A stretch of DNA of 64,000 nucleotides from Henricia sp. BOLD:AAB3569 (Eukaryota > Echinodermata > Asteroidea > Spinulosida > Echinasteridae). Position numbers and translations under genes: made by a program. The notes under the pieces were generated by a model. That model was not told the origin of the DNA, did not search any database, and saw only the letters and a program-made list of their open reading frames with translations. The stretch lies in contig JBBELK010001594.1 of assembly GCA_037783545.1 (NCBI GenBank), forward strand, positions 1 through 64,000, written 5' to 3'. This document shows, piece after piece, positions 23,554 through 36,412 of this stretch. Position 1 is the first letter of the stretch, and every line of letters begins with the position of its first letter.

Positions 23554-25633
23554 TTGAGGCTTCCTGACTGCTCTCACGCAAACCGTGGCTGTCTGTACAC
23601 ACCTCTTTGGGGTACTCCTGAGTTGTGCGCATGCTCAGTCATTCGGACTGTCGTTAACGCACCGCAGTTTGGCTCGGCAATTTGGTCAAAGTGTGGTCCA
23701 AACGTCGGCAATTTGGAGGTCGAAAAATGTTCCGACGAACTTCAAATTTTGCATGCCCTAAACTCTCTATATTGCGCACTTGTCATAAAAAAATTGACAG
23801 ACTTTCGCCGGGAAATGGCAGAGAAATTTCAAAGTTTAGAAAAAACTGGGTTGAGGCTTCCTGACTGCTCTCACGCAAACCGTGGCTGTCTGTACACACC
23901 TCTTTGGGGTACTCCTGAGTTGTGCGCATGCTCAGTCATTCGGACTGTCGTTAACGCACCGCAGTTTGGCTCGGCAATTTGGTCAAAGTGTGGTCCAAAC
24001 GTCGGCAAATTTGGAGGTCGAAAAATGTTCCGACGAACTTCAAATTTTGCATGCCCTAAACTCTCTATATTGCGCACTTGTCATAAAAAATTGACAGACT
24101 TTCGCCGGGAAATGGCAGAGAAATTTCTAAGTTTAGAAAAAACTGGTTTGAGGCTTCCTGACTGCTCTCACGCAAACCGTGGCTGTCTGTACACACCTCT
24201 TTGGGGTACACCTGAGTTGTGCGCATGCTCAGTCATTCGGACTGTCGTTAACGCACCGCAGTTTGGCTCGGCAATTTGGTCAAAGTGTGGTCCAAACGTC
24301 GGCAAATTTGGAGGTCGAAAAATGTTCCGACGAACTTCAAATTGTGCATGCCCTAAACTCTCTATATTGCGCACTTGTCATAAAAAATTGACAGACTTTC
24401 GCCGGGAAATGGCAGAGAAATTTCAAAGTTTAGAAAAAACTGGGTTGAGGCTTCCTGACTGCTCTCACGCAAACCGTGGCTGTCTGTACACACCTCTTTG
24501 GGGTACTCCTGAGTTGTGCGCATGCTCAGTCATTCGGACTGTCGTTAACGCACCGCAGTTTGGCTCGGCAATTTGGTCAAAGTGTGGTCCAAACGTCGGC
24601 AAATTTGGAGGTCGAAAAAAGTTCCGACGAACTTCAAATTTTGCATGCCCTAAACTCTCTATATTGCGCACTTGTCATAACAAAATGACAGACTTTCGCC
24701 GGGAAATGGCAGAGAAATTTCAAAGTTTAGAAAAAAATGGGTTGAGGCTTCCTGACTGCTCTCACGCAAACCGTGGCTGTCTGTACACACCTCTTTGGGG
24801 TACTCCTGAGTTGTGCGCATGCTCAGTCATTCGGACTGTCGTTAACGCACCGCAGTTTGGCTCGGCAATTTGGTCAAAGTGTGGTCCAAACGTCGGCAAA
24901 TTTGGAGGTCGAAAAATGTTCCGACGAACTTCAAATTTTGCATGCCCTAAACTCTCTATATTGCGCACTTCTCATAAAAAAATTGACAGACTTTCGCCGG
25001 GAAATGGCAGAGAAATTTCAAAGTTTAGAAAAAACTGGGTTGAGGCTTCCTGACTGCTCTCACGCAAACCGTGGCTGTCTGTACACACCTCTTTGGGGTA
25101 CTCCTGAGTTGTGCGCATGCTCAGTCATTCGGACTGTCGTTAACGCACCGCAGTTTGGCTCGGCAATTTGGTCAAAGTGTGGTCCAAACGTCGGCAAATT
25201 TGGAGGTCGAAAAATGTTCCGACGAACTTCAAATTTTGCATGCCCTAAACTCTCTATATTGCGCACTTGTCATAAAAAATTGACAGACTTTCGCCGGGAA
25301 ATGGCAGAGAAATTTCAAAGTTTAGAACAAACTGGGTTGAGGCTTCCTGACTGCTCTCACGCAAACCGTGGCTGTCTGTACACACCTCTTTGGGGTACTC
25401 CTGAGTTGTGCGCATGCTCAGTCATTCGGACTGTCGTTAACGCACCGCAGTTTGGCTCGGCAATTTGGTCAAAGTGTGGTCCAAACGTCGGCAAATTTGG
25501 AGGTCGAAAAATGTTCCGACGAACTTCAAATTTTGCATGCCCTAAACTCTCTAAATTGCGCACTTGTCATAAAAAGTTGACAGACTTTCGCCGGGAAATG
25601 GCAGAGAAATTTCAAAGTTTAGAAAAAACTGGG
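23554..25633 (+). repeat. 7-monomer higher-order repeat (2,080 bp), copy 1
   Basis: Ordered markers are gtcggcaatttgg (one A missing, near 23709), gaaatttctaag, tggtttgagg, ggtacacctg, aattgtgcat, gaaaaaagttcc with cataacaaaatg, cttctcataaa, tagaacaaactgg and ctctaaattgcg. All recur 2,080 bp downstream. Confidence 0.9.
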
Positions 25634-26227
25634 TTGAGGCTTCCTGACTGCTCTCACGCAAACCGTGGCTGTCTGTACACACCTCTTTGGGGTACTCCTG
25701 AGTTGTGCGCATGCTCAGTCATTCGGACTGTCGTTAACGCACCGCAGTTTGGCTCGGCAATTTGGTCAAAGTGTGGTCCAAACGTCGGCAATTTGGAGGT
25801 CGAAAAATGTTCCGACGAACTTCAAATTTTGCATGCCCTAAACTCTCTATATTGCGCACTTGTCATAAAAAAATTGACAGACTTTCGCCGGGAAATGGCA
25901 GAGAAATTTCAAAGTTTAGAAAAAACTGGGTTGAGGCTTCCTGACTGCTCTCACGCAAACCGTGGCTGTCTGTACACACCTCTTTGGGGTACTCCTGAGT
26001 TGTGCGCATGCTCAGTCATTCGGACTGTCGTTAACGCACCGCAGTTTGGCTCGGCAATTTGGTCAAAGTGTGGTCCAAACGTCGGCAAATTTGGAGGTCG
26101 AAAAATGTTCCGACGAACTTCAAATTTTGCATGCCCTAAACTCTCTATATTGCGCACTTGTCATAAAAAATTGACAGACTTTCGCCGGGAAATGGCAGAG
26201 AAATTTCTAAGTTTAGAAAAAACTGGT

Positions 26228-26821
26228 TTGAGGCTTCCTGACTGCTCTCACGCAAACCGTGGCTGTCTGTACACACCTCTTTGGGGTACACCTGAGTTGT
26301 GCGCATGCTCAGTCATTCGGACTGTCGTTAACGCACCGCAGTTTGGCTCGGCAATTTGGTCAAAGTGTGGTCCAAACGTCGGCAAATTTGGAGGTCGAAA
26401 AATGTTCCGACGAACTTCAAATTGTGCATGCCCTAAACTCTCTATATTGCGCACTTGTCATAAAAAATTGACAGACTTTCGCCGGGAAATGGCAGAGAAA
26501 TTTCAAAGTTTAGAAAAAACTGGGTTGAGGCTTCCTGACTGCTCTCACGCAAACCGTGGCTGTCTGTACACACCTCTTTGGGGTACTCCTGAGTTGTGCG
26601 CATGCTCAGTCATTCGGACTGTCGTTAACGCACCGCAGTTTGGCTCGGCAATTTGGTCAAAGTGTGGTCCAAACGTCGGCAAATTTGGAGGTCGAAAAAA
26701 GTTCCGACGAACTTCAAATTTTGCATGCCCTAAACTCTCTATATTGCGCACTTGTCATAACAAAATGACAGACTTTCGCCGGGAAATGGCAGAGAAATTT
26801 CAAAGTTTAGAAAAAAATGGG
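26228..26821 (+). repeat. Nested two-monomer repeat (594 bp), copy 1
   Basis: A monomer with aattgtgcat followed by one with gaaaaaagttcc and cataacaaaatg. It carries tggtttgagg and ggtacacctg, which the second copy lacks. Confidence 0.88.
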
Positions 26822-27415
26822 TTGAGGCTTCCTGACTGCTCTCACGCAAACCGTGGCTGTCTGTACACACCTCTTTGGGGTACTCCTGAGTTGTGCGCAT
26901 GCTCAGTCATTCGGACTGTCGTTAACGCACCGCAGTTTGGCTCGGCAATTTGGTCAAAGTGTGGTCCAAACGTCGGCAAATTTGGAGGTCGAAAAATGTT
27001 CCGACGAACTTCAAATTGTGCATGCCCTAAACTCTCTATATTGCGCACTTGTCATAAAAAATTGACAGACTTTCGCCGGGAAATGGCAGAGAAATTTCAA
27101 AGTTTAGAAAAAACTGGGTTGAGGCTTCCTGACTGCTCTCACGCAAACCGTGGCTGTCTGTACACACCTCTTTGGGGTACTCCTGAGTTGTGCGCATGCT
27201 CAGTCATTCGGACTGTCGTTAACGCACCGCAGTTTGGCTCGGCAATTTGGTCAAAGTGTGGTCCAAACGTCGGCAAATTTGGAGGTCGAAAAAAGTTCCG
27301 ACGAACTTCAAATTTTGCATGCCCTAAACTCTCTATATTGCGCACTTGTCATAACAAAATGACAGACTTTCGCCGGGAAATGGCAGAGAAATTTCAAAGT
27401 TTAGAAAAAAATGGG
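26822..27415 (+). repeat. Nested two-monomer repeat (594 bp), copy 2
   Basis: Direct tandem copy of 26228-26821. The first 2,080-bp unit has only one copy of this pair, so the 594-bp duplication is later than the 2,080-bp one, or was lost from the first. Confidence 0.85.
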
Positions 27416-28307
27416 TTGAGGCTTCCTGACTGCTCTCACGCAAACCGTGGCTGTCTGTACACACCTCTTTGGGGTACTCCTGAGTTGTGCGCATGCTCAG
27501 TCATTCGGACTGTCGTTAACGCACCGCAGTTTGGCTCGGCAATTTGGTCAAAGTGTGGTCCAAACGTCGGCAAATTTGGAGGTCGAAAAATGTTCCGACG
27601 AACTTCAAATTTTGCATGCCCTAAACTCTCTATATTGCGCACTTCTCATAAAAAAATTGACAGACTTTCGCCGGGAAATGGCAGAGAAATTTCAAAGTTT
27701 AGAAAAAACTGGGTTGAGGCTTCCTGACTGCTCTCACGCAAACCGTGGCTGTCTGTACACACCTCTTTGGGGTACTCCTGAGTTGTGCGCATGCTCAGTC
27801 ATTCGGACTGTCGTTAACGCACCGCAGTTTGGCTCGGCAATTTGGTCAAAGTGTGGTCCAAACGTCGGCAAATTTGGAGGTCGAAAAATGTTCCGACGAA
27901 CTTCAAATTTTGCATGCCCTAAACTCTCTATATTGCGCACTTGTCATAAAAAATTGACAGACTTTCGCCGGGAAATGGCAGAGAAATTTCAAAGTTTAGA
28001 ACAAACTGGGTTGAGGCTTCCTGACTGCTCTCACGCAAACCGTGGCTGTCTGTACACACCTCTTTGGGGTACTCCTGAGTTGTGCGCATGCTCAGTCATT
28101 CGGACTGTCGTTAACGCACCGCAGTTTGGCTCGGCAATTTGGTCAAAGTGTGGTCCAAACGTCGGCAAATTTGGAGGTCGAAAAATGTTCCGACGAACTT
28201 CAAATTTTGCATGCCCTAAACTCTCTAAATTGCGCACTTGTCATAAAAAATTGACAGACTTTCGCCGGGAAATGGCAGAGAAATTTCAAAGTTTAGAAAA
28301 AACTGGG

Positions 28308-28641
28308 TTGAGGCTTCCTGACTGCTCTCACGCAAACCTTGGCTGTCTGTACACACCTCTTTGGGGTACGTCTGAGTTGTGCGCATGCTCAGTCATTCGG
28401 ACTGTCGTTAACGCACCGCAGTTTGGCTCGGCACTTTGGTCAAAGTGTGGTCCAAACGTTTGGCTCGGCACTTTGGTCAAAGTGTGGTCCAAACGTCGGC
28501 AAATTTGGAGGTCGAAAAATGTTCCGACGAACTTCAAATTTTGCATGCCCTAAACTCTCTATATTGCGCACTTGTCATAAAAAATTGACAGACTTTCGCC
28601 GGGAAATGGCAGAGAAATTTCAAAGTTTAGAAAAAACTGGG
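28308..28641 (+). repeat. 334-bp monomer with 37-bp internal duplication, founder-like copy
   Basis: Bases 28422-28458 and 28459-28495 are direct 37-bp copies beginning tttggctcggcactttgg. The join creates the palindrome ccaaacgtttgg at 28452-28463. This copy has private changes (aaaccttggctg and ggtacgtctgag) and sits in a different left context from the four later copies. Confidence 0.92.
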
Positions 28642-30426
28642 TTGAGGCTTCCTGACTGCTCTCACGCAAACCGTGGCTTTCTGTACACACCTCTTTGGGG
28701 TACTCCTGAGTTGTGCGCATGCTCAGTCATTCGGACTGTCGTTAACGCACCGCAGTTTGGCTCGGCAATTTGGTCAAAGTGTGGTCCAAACGTCGGCAAA
28801 TTTGGAGGTCGAAAAATGTTCCGACGAACTTCAAATTTTGCATGCCCTAAACTCTCTATATTGCGCACTTGTCATAAAAAAATTGACAGACTTTCGCCGG
28901 GAAATGGCAGAGAAATTTCAAAGTTTAGAAAAAACTGGGTTGAGGCTTCCTGACTGCTCTCACGCAAACCGTGGCTGTCTGTACACACCTCTTTGGGGTA
29001 CTCCTGAGTTGTGCGCATGCTCAGTCATTCGGACTGTCGTTAACGCACCGCAGTTTGGCTCGGCAATTTGGTCAAAGTGTGGTCCAAACGTCGGCAAATT
29101 TGGAGGTCGAAAAAATTATCCGACGAACTTCAAATTTTGCATGCCCTAAACTCTCTATATTGCGCACTTGTCATAAAAAATTGACAGACTTTCGCCGGGA
29201 AATGGCAGAGAAATTTCAAAGTTTAGAAAAAACTGGGTTGAGGCTTCCTGACTGCTCTCACGCAAACCGTGGCTGTCTGTACACACCTCTTTGGGGTACT
29301 CCTGAGTTGTGCGCATGCTCAGTAATTCGGACTGTCGTTAACGCACCGCAGTTTGGCTCGGCAATTTGGTCAAAGTGTGGTCCAAACGTCGGCAAATTTG
29401 GAGGTCGAAAAATGTTCCGACGAACTTCAAATTTTGCATGCCCTAAACTCTCTATATTGCGCACTTGTCATAAAAAATTGACAGACTTTCGCCGGGAAAT
29501 GGCAGAGAAATTTCAAAGTTTAGAAAAAACTGGGTTGAGGCTTCCTGACTGCTCTCACGCAAACCGTGGCTGTCTGTACACACCTCTTTGGGGTACTCCT
29601 GAGTTGTGCGCATGCTCAGTCCTTCGGACTGTCGTTAACGCACCGCAGTTTGGCTCGGCAATTTGGTCAAAGTGTGGTCCAAACGTCGGCAAATTTGGAG
29701 GTCGAAAAATGTTCCGACGAACTTCAAATTTTGCATGCCCTAAACTCTCTATATTGCGCACTTCTCATAAAAAAATTGACAGACTTTCGCCGGGAAATGG
29801 CAGAGAAATTTCAAAGTTTAGAAAAAACTGGGTTGAGGCTTCCTGACTGCTCTCACGCAAACCGTGGCTGTCTGTACACACCTCTTTGGGGTACTCCTGA
29901 GTTGTGCGCATGCTCAGTCATTCGGACTGTCGTTAACGCACCGCAGTTTGGCTCGGCAATTTGGTCAAAGTGTGGTCTAAACGTCGGCAAATTTGGAGGT
30001 CGAAAAATGTTCCGACGAACTTCAAATTTTGCATGCCCTAAACTCTCTATATTGCGCACTTGTCATAAAAAATTGACAGACTTTCGCCGGGAAATGGCAG
30101 AGAAATTTCAAAGTTTAGAACAAACTGGGTTGAGGCTTCCTGACTGCTCTCACGCAAGCCGTGGCTGTCTGTACACACCTCTTTGGGGTACTCCTGAGTT
30201 GTGCGCATGCTCAGTCATTCGGACTGTCGTTAACGCACCGCAGTTTGGCTCGGCAATTTGGTCAAAGTGTTGTCCAAACGTCGGCAAATTTGGAGGTCGA
30301 AAAATGTTCCGACGAACTTCAAATTTTGCATGCCCTAAACTCTCTATATTGCGCACTTGTCATAAAAAATTGACAGACTTTCGCCGGGAAATGGCAGAGA
30401 AATTTCAAAGTTTAGAAAAAACTGGG

Positions 30427-31653
30427 TTGAGGCTTCCTGACTGCTCTCACGCAAACCGTGGCTGTCTGTACACACCTCTTTGGGGTACTCCTGAGTTGTG
30501 CGCATGCTCAGTCATTCGGACTGTCGTTAACGCACCCTAGTTTGGCTCGGCAATTTGGTCAAAGTGTGGTCCAAACGTCGGCAAATTTGGAGGTCGAAAA
30601 ATGTTCCGACGAACTTCAAATTTTGCATGCCCTAAACTCTATATATTGCGCACTTGTCATAAAAAAATGACAGACTTTCGCCGGGAAATGGCAGAGAAAT
30701 TTCAAAGTTTAGAAAAAACTGGGTTGAGGCTTCCTGACTGCTCTCACGCAAACCGTGGCTGTCTGTACACACCTCTTTGGGGTACTCCTGAGTTGTGCGC
30801 ATGCTCAGTCATTCGGACTGTCGTTAACGCACCGCAGTTTGGCTCGGTAATTTGATCAAAGTGTGGTCCAAACGTCGGCAAATTTGGAGGTCGAAAAGTG
30901 TTCCGACGAACTTCAAATTTTGCATGCCCTAAACTCTCTATATTGCGCACTTGTCATAAAAAAATTGACAGACTTTCGCCGGGAAATGGCAGAGAAATTT
31001 CAAAGTTTAGAAAAAACTGGGTTGAGGCTTCCTGACTGCTCTCACGCAAACCGTGGCTGTCTGTACACACCTCTTTGGGGTACTCCTGAGTTGTGCGCAT
31101 GCTCAGTCATTCGGACTGTCGTTAACGCACCGCAGTTTGGCTCGGCACTTTGGTCAAAGTGTGGTCCAAACGTTTGGCTCGGCACTTTGGTCAAAGTGTG
31201 GTCCAAACGTCGGCAAATTTGGAGGTCGAAAAATGTTCCGACGAACTTCAAATTTTGCATGCCCTAAACTCTCTATATTGCGCACTTGTCATAAAAAATT
31301 GACAGACTTTCGCCGGGAAATGGCAGAGAAATTTCAAAGTTTAGAAAAAACTGGGTTGAGGCTTCCTGACTGCTCTCACGCAAACCGTGGCTTTCTGTAC
31401 ACACCTCTTTGGGGTACTCCTGAGTTGTGCGCATGCTCAGTCATTCGGACTGTCGTTAACGCACCGCAGTTTGGCTCGGCAATTTGGTCAAAGTGTGGTC
31501 CAAACGTCGGCAAATTTGGAGGTCGAAAAATGTTCCGACGAACTTCAAATTTTGCATGCCCTAAACTCTCTATATTGCGCACTTGTCATAAAAAAATTGA
31601 CAGACTTTCGCCGGGAAATGGCAGAGAAATTTCAAAGTTTAGAAAAAACTGGG
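30427..31653 (+). repeat. 4-monomer cassette carrying the 37-bp duplication, copy 1
   Basis: Four monomers in order: (1) caccctagtttgg with ctctatatattg; (2) ggtaatttgatc with cgaaaagtgttcc; (3) the 334-bp monomer, duplication at 31136-31209; (4) ggctttctgtac. Monomers 1 and 2 bring TAG and TGA stops into the otherwise open frame. The cassette recurs at 38495, 41803 and 43029, and in shortened form at 34628. Confidence 0.9.
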
Positions 31654-32845
31654 TTGAGGCTTCCTGACTGCTCTCACGCAAACCGTGGCTGTCTGTACAC
31701 ACCTCTTTGGGGTACTCCTGAGTTGTGCGCATGCTCAGTCATTCGGACTGTCGTTAACGCACCGCAGTTTGGCTCGGCAATTTGGTCAAAGTGTGGTCCA
31801 AACGTCGGCAAATTTGGAGGTCGAAAAAATTATCCGACGAACTTCAAATTTTGCATGCCCTAAACTCTCTATATTGCGCACTTGTCATAAAAAATTGACA
31901 GACTTTCGCCGGGAAATGGCAGAGAAATTTCAAAGTTTAGAAAAAACTGGGTTGAGGCTTCCTGACTGCTCTCACGCAAACCGTGGCTGTCTGTACACAC
32001 CTCTTTGGGGTACTCCTGAGTTGTGCGCATGCTCAGTAATTCGGACCGTCGTTAACGCACCGCAGTTTGGCTCGGCAATTTGGTCAAAGTGTGGTCCAAA
32101 CGTCGGCAAATTTGGAGGTCGAAAAATGTTCCGACGAACTTCAAATTTTGCATGCCCTAAACTCTCTATATTGCGCACTTGTCATAAAAAAATTGACAGA
32201 CTTTCGCCGGGAAATGGCAGAGAAATTTCAAAGTTTAGAAAAAACTGGGTTGAGGCTTCCTGACTGCTCTCACGCAAACCGTGGCTGTCTGTACACACCT
32301 CTTTGGGGTACTCCTGAGTTGTGCGCATGCTCAGTCCTTCGGACTGTCGTTAACGCACCGCAGTTTGGCTCGGCAATTTGGTCAAAGTGTGGTCCAAACG
32401 TCGGCAAATTTGGAGGTCGAAAAATGTTCCGACGAACTTCAAATTTTGCATGCCCTAAACTCTCTATATTGCGCACTTCTCATAAAAAAATTGACAGACT
32501 TTCGCCGGGAAATGGCAGAGAAATTTCAAAGTTTAGAAAAAACTGGGTTGAGGCTTCCTGACTGCTCTCACGCAAACCGTGGCTGTCTGTACACACCTCT
32601 TTGGGGTACTCCTGAGTTGTGCGCATGCTCAGTCCTTCGGACTGTCGTTAACGCACCGCAGTTTGGCTCGGCAATTTGGTCAAAGTGTGGTCCAAACGTC
32701 GGCAAATTTGGAGGTCGAAAAATGTTCCGACGAACTTCAAATTTTGCATGCTCTAAACTCTCTATATTGCGCACTTCTCATAAAAAAATTGACAGACTTT
32801 CGCCGGGAAATGGCAGAGAAATTTCAAAGTTTAGAAAAAACTGGG

Positions 32846-33736
32846 TTGAGGCTTCCTGACTGCTCTCACGCAAACCGTGGCTGTCTGTACACACCTCTTT
32901 GGGGTACTCCTGAGTTGTGCGCATGCTCAGTCATTCGGACTGTCGTTAACGCACCGCAGTTTGGCTCGGCAATTTGGTCAAAGTGTGGTCCAAACGTCGG
33001 CAAATTTGGAGGTCGAAAAATGTTCCGACGAACTTCAAATTTTGCATGCCCTAAACTCTCTATATTGCGCACTTGTCATAAAAAATTGACAGACTTTCGC
33101 CGGGAAATGGCAGAGAAATTTCAAAGTTTAGAACAAACTGGGTTGAGGCTTCCTGACTGCTCTCACGCAAACCGTGGCTGTCTGTACACACCTCTTTGGG
33201 GTACTCCTGAGTTGTGCGCATGCTAAGTCATTCGGACTGTCGTTAACGCACCGCAGTTTGGCTCGGCAATTTGGTCAAAGTGTGGTCCAAACGTCGGCAA
33301 ATTTGGAGGTCGAAAAATGTTCCGACGAACTTCAAATTTTACATGCCCTAAACTCTCTATATTGCGGACTTGTCATAAAAAATTGACAGACTTTCGCCGG
33401 GAAATGGCAGAGAAATTTCAAAGTTTAGAAAAAACTGGGTTGAGGCTTCCTGACTGCTCTCACGCAAACCGTGGCTGTCTGTACACACCTCTTTGGGGTA
33501 CTCCTGAGTTGTGCGCATGCTCAGTCATTCGGACTGTCGTTAACGCACCGCAGTTTGGCTCGGCAATTTGGTCAAAGTGTGGTCCAAACGTCGGCAAATT
33601 TGGAGGTCGAAAAATGTTCCGACGAACTTCAAATTTTGCATGCCCTAAACTCTCTATATTGCGCACTTGTCATAAAAAATTGACAGACTTTCGCCGGGAA
33701 ATGGCAGAGAAATTTCAAAGTTTAGAAAAAACTGGG
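32846..33736 (+). repeat. 3-monomer repeat (891 bp), copy 1
   Basis: Markers are tagaacaaactgg, gcatgctaagtc, ttttacatgcc and attgcggac. All recur 891 bases later at 33737-34627. Confidence 0.88.
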
Positions 33737-34627
33737 TTGAGGCTTCCTGACTGCTCTCACGCAAACCGTGGCTGTCTGTACACACCTCTTTGGGGTACTC
33801 CTGAGTTGTGCGCATGCTCAGTCATTCGGACTGTCGTTAACGCACCGCAGTTTGGCTCGGCAATTTGGTCAAAGTGTGGTCCAAACGTCGGCAAATTTGG
33901 AGGTCGAAAAATGTTCCGACGAACTTCAAATTTTGCATGCCCTAAACTCTCTATATTGCGCACTTGTCATAAAAAATTGACAGACTTTCGCCGGGAAATG
34001 GCAGAGAAATTTCAAAGTTTAGAACAAACTGGGTTGAGGCTTCCTGACTGCTCTCACGCAAACCGTGGCTGTCTGTACACACCTCTTTGGGGTACTCCTG
34101 AGTTGTGCGCATGCTAAGTCATTCGGACTGTCGTTAACGCACCGCAGTTTGGCTCGGCAATTTGGTCAAAGTGTGGTCCAAACGTCGGCAAATTTGGAGG
34201 TCGAAAAATGTTCCGACGAACTTCAAATTTTACATGCCCTAAACTCTCTATATTGCGGACTTGTCATAAAAAATTGACAGACTTTCGCCGGGAAATGGCA
34301 GAGAAATTTCAAAGTTTAGAAAAAACTGGGTTGAGGCTTCCTGACTGCTCTCACGCAAACCGTGGCTGTCTGTACACACCTCTTTGGGGTACTCCTGAGT
34401 TGTGCGCATGCTCAGTCATTCGGACTGTCGTTAACGCACCGCAGTTTGGCTCGGCAATTTGGTCAAAGTGTGGTCCAAACGTCGGCAAATTTGGAGGTCG
34501 AAAAATGTTCCGACGAACTTCAAATTTTGCATGCCCTAAACTCTCTATATTGCGCACTTGTCATAAAAAATTGACAGACTTTCGCCGGGAAATGGCAGAG
34601 AAATTTCAAAGTTTAGAAAAAACTGGG
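33737..34627 (+). repeat. 3-monomer repeat (891 bp), copy 2
   Basis: Tandem copy of 32846-33736 with no difference that I noticed. The shortened cassette follows. Confidence 0.88.
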
Positions 34628-35519
34628 TTGAGGCTTCCTGACTGCTCTCACGCAAACCGTGGCTGTCTGTACACACCTCTTTGGGGTACTCCTGAGTTGT
34701 GCGCATGCTCAGTCATTCGGACTGTCGTTAACGCACCCTAGTTTGGCTCGGCAATTTGGTCAAAGTGTGGTCCAAACGTCGGCAAATTTGGAGGTCGAAA
34801 AATGTTCCGACGAACTTCAAATTTTGCATGCCCTAAACTCTATATATTGCGCACTTGTCATAAAAAAATGACAGACTTTCGCCGGGAAATGGCAGAGAAA
34901 TTTCAAAGTTTAGAAAAAACTGGGTTGAGGCTTCCTGACTGCTCTCACGCAAACCGTGGCTGTCTGTACACACCTCTTTGGGGTACTCCTGAGTTGTGCG
35001 CATGCTCAGTCATTCGGACTGTCGTTAACGCACCGCAGTTTGGCTCGGTAATTTGATCAAAGTGTGGTCCAAACGTCGGCAAATTTGGAGGTCGAAAAGT
35101 GTTCCGACGAACTTCAAATTTTGCATGCCCTAAACTCTCTATATTGCGCACTTGTCATAAAAAAATTGACAGACTTTCGCCGGGAAATGGCAGAGAAATT
35201 TCAAAGTTTAGAAAAAACTGGGTTGAGGCTTCCTGACTGCTCTCACGCAAACCGTGGCTGTCTGTACACACCTCTTTGGGGTACTCCTGAGTTGTGCGCA
35301 TGCTCAGTCATTCGGACTGTCGTTAACGCACCGCAGTTTGGCTCGGCACTTTGGTCAAAGTGTGGTCCAAACGTCGGCAAATTTGGAGGTCGAAAAATGT
35401 TCCGACGAACTTCAAATTTTGCATGCCCTAAACTCTCTATATTGCGCACTTGTCATAAAAAATTGACAGACTTTCGCCGGGAAATGGCAGAGAAATTTCA
35501 AAGTTTAGAAAAAACTGGG
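34628..35519 (+). repeat. Shortened cassette without the 37-bp duplication
   Basis: Begins like the 4-monomer cassette (caccctag monomer, then ggtaatttgatc monomer). Its third monomer has ggcactttgg only once, and the ggctttctg monomer is absent. The unit is 892 bp against 1,226-1,229 bp elsewhere. It may be a deletion product of an unequal exchange, or the state before the 37-bp duplication. Confidence 0.85.
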
Positions 35520-36412
35520 TTGAGGCTTCCTGACTGCTCTCACGCAAACCGTGGCTGTCTGTACACACCTCTTTGGGGTACTCCTGAGTTGTGCGCATGC
35601 TCAGTCATTCGGACTGTCGTTAACGCACCGCAGTTTGGCTCGGCAATTTGGTCAAAGTGTGGTCCAAACGTCGGCAAATTTGGAGGTCGAAAAAATTATC
35701 CGACGAACTTCAAATTTTGCATGCCCTAAACTCTCTATATTGCGCACTTGTCATAAAAAATTGACAGACTTTCGCCGGGAAATGGCAGAGAAATTTCAAA
35801 GTTTAGAAAAAACTGGGTTGAGGCTTCCTGACTGCTCTCACGCAAACCGTGGCTGTCTGTACACACCTCTTTGGGGTACTCCTGAGTTGTGCGCATGCTC
35901 AGTAATTCGGACTGTCGTTAACGCACCGCAGTTTGGCTCGGCAATTTGGTCAAAGTGTGGTCCAAACGTCGGCAAATTTGGAGGTCGAAAAATGTTCCGA
36001 CGAACTTCAAATTTTGCATGCCCTAAACTCTCTATATTGCGCACTTGTCATAAAAAATTGACAGACTTTCGCCGGGAAATGGCAGAGAAATTTCAAAGTT
36101 TAGAAAAAACTGGGTTGAGGCTTCCTGACTGCTCTCACGCAAACCGTGGCTGTCTGTACACACCTCTTTGGGGTACTCCTGAGTTGTGCGCATGCTCAGT
36201 CCTTCGGACTGTCGTTAACGCACCGCAGTTTGGCTCGGCAATTTGGTCAAAGTGTGGTCCAAACGTCGGCAAATTTGGAGGTCGAAAAATGTTCCGACGA
36301 ACTTCAAATTTTGCATGCCCTAAACTCTCTATATTGCGCACTTCTCATAAAAAAATTGACAGACTTTCGCCGGGAAATGGCAGAGAAATTTCAAAGTTTA
36401 GAAAAAACTGGG

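Larger units (their letters stand above)
25634..28307 (+). repeat. 9-monomer derivative (2,674 bp) of the 2,080-bp repeat, copy 2
   Basis: Same marker order as 23554-25633, but with two extra monomers in the middle (see 26228-26821 and 26822-27415). The extra 594 bp moves the offset of the right-hand part from 2,080 to 2,674. The first 37-bp-duplication monomer follows directly. Confidence 0.9.

Noticed and set aside
24773..27727. A 984-codon open reading frame, and similar ones of 300-590 codons through the array
   Set aside because: They only join repeated monomers, starting in one frame and crossing into another where an extra A occurs. Neighbouring copies break them with stops, there is no start context or domain, and several frames are open at once.
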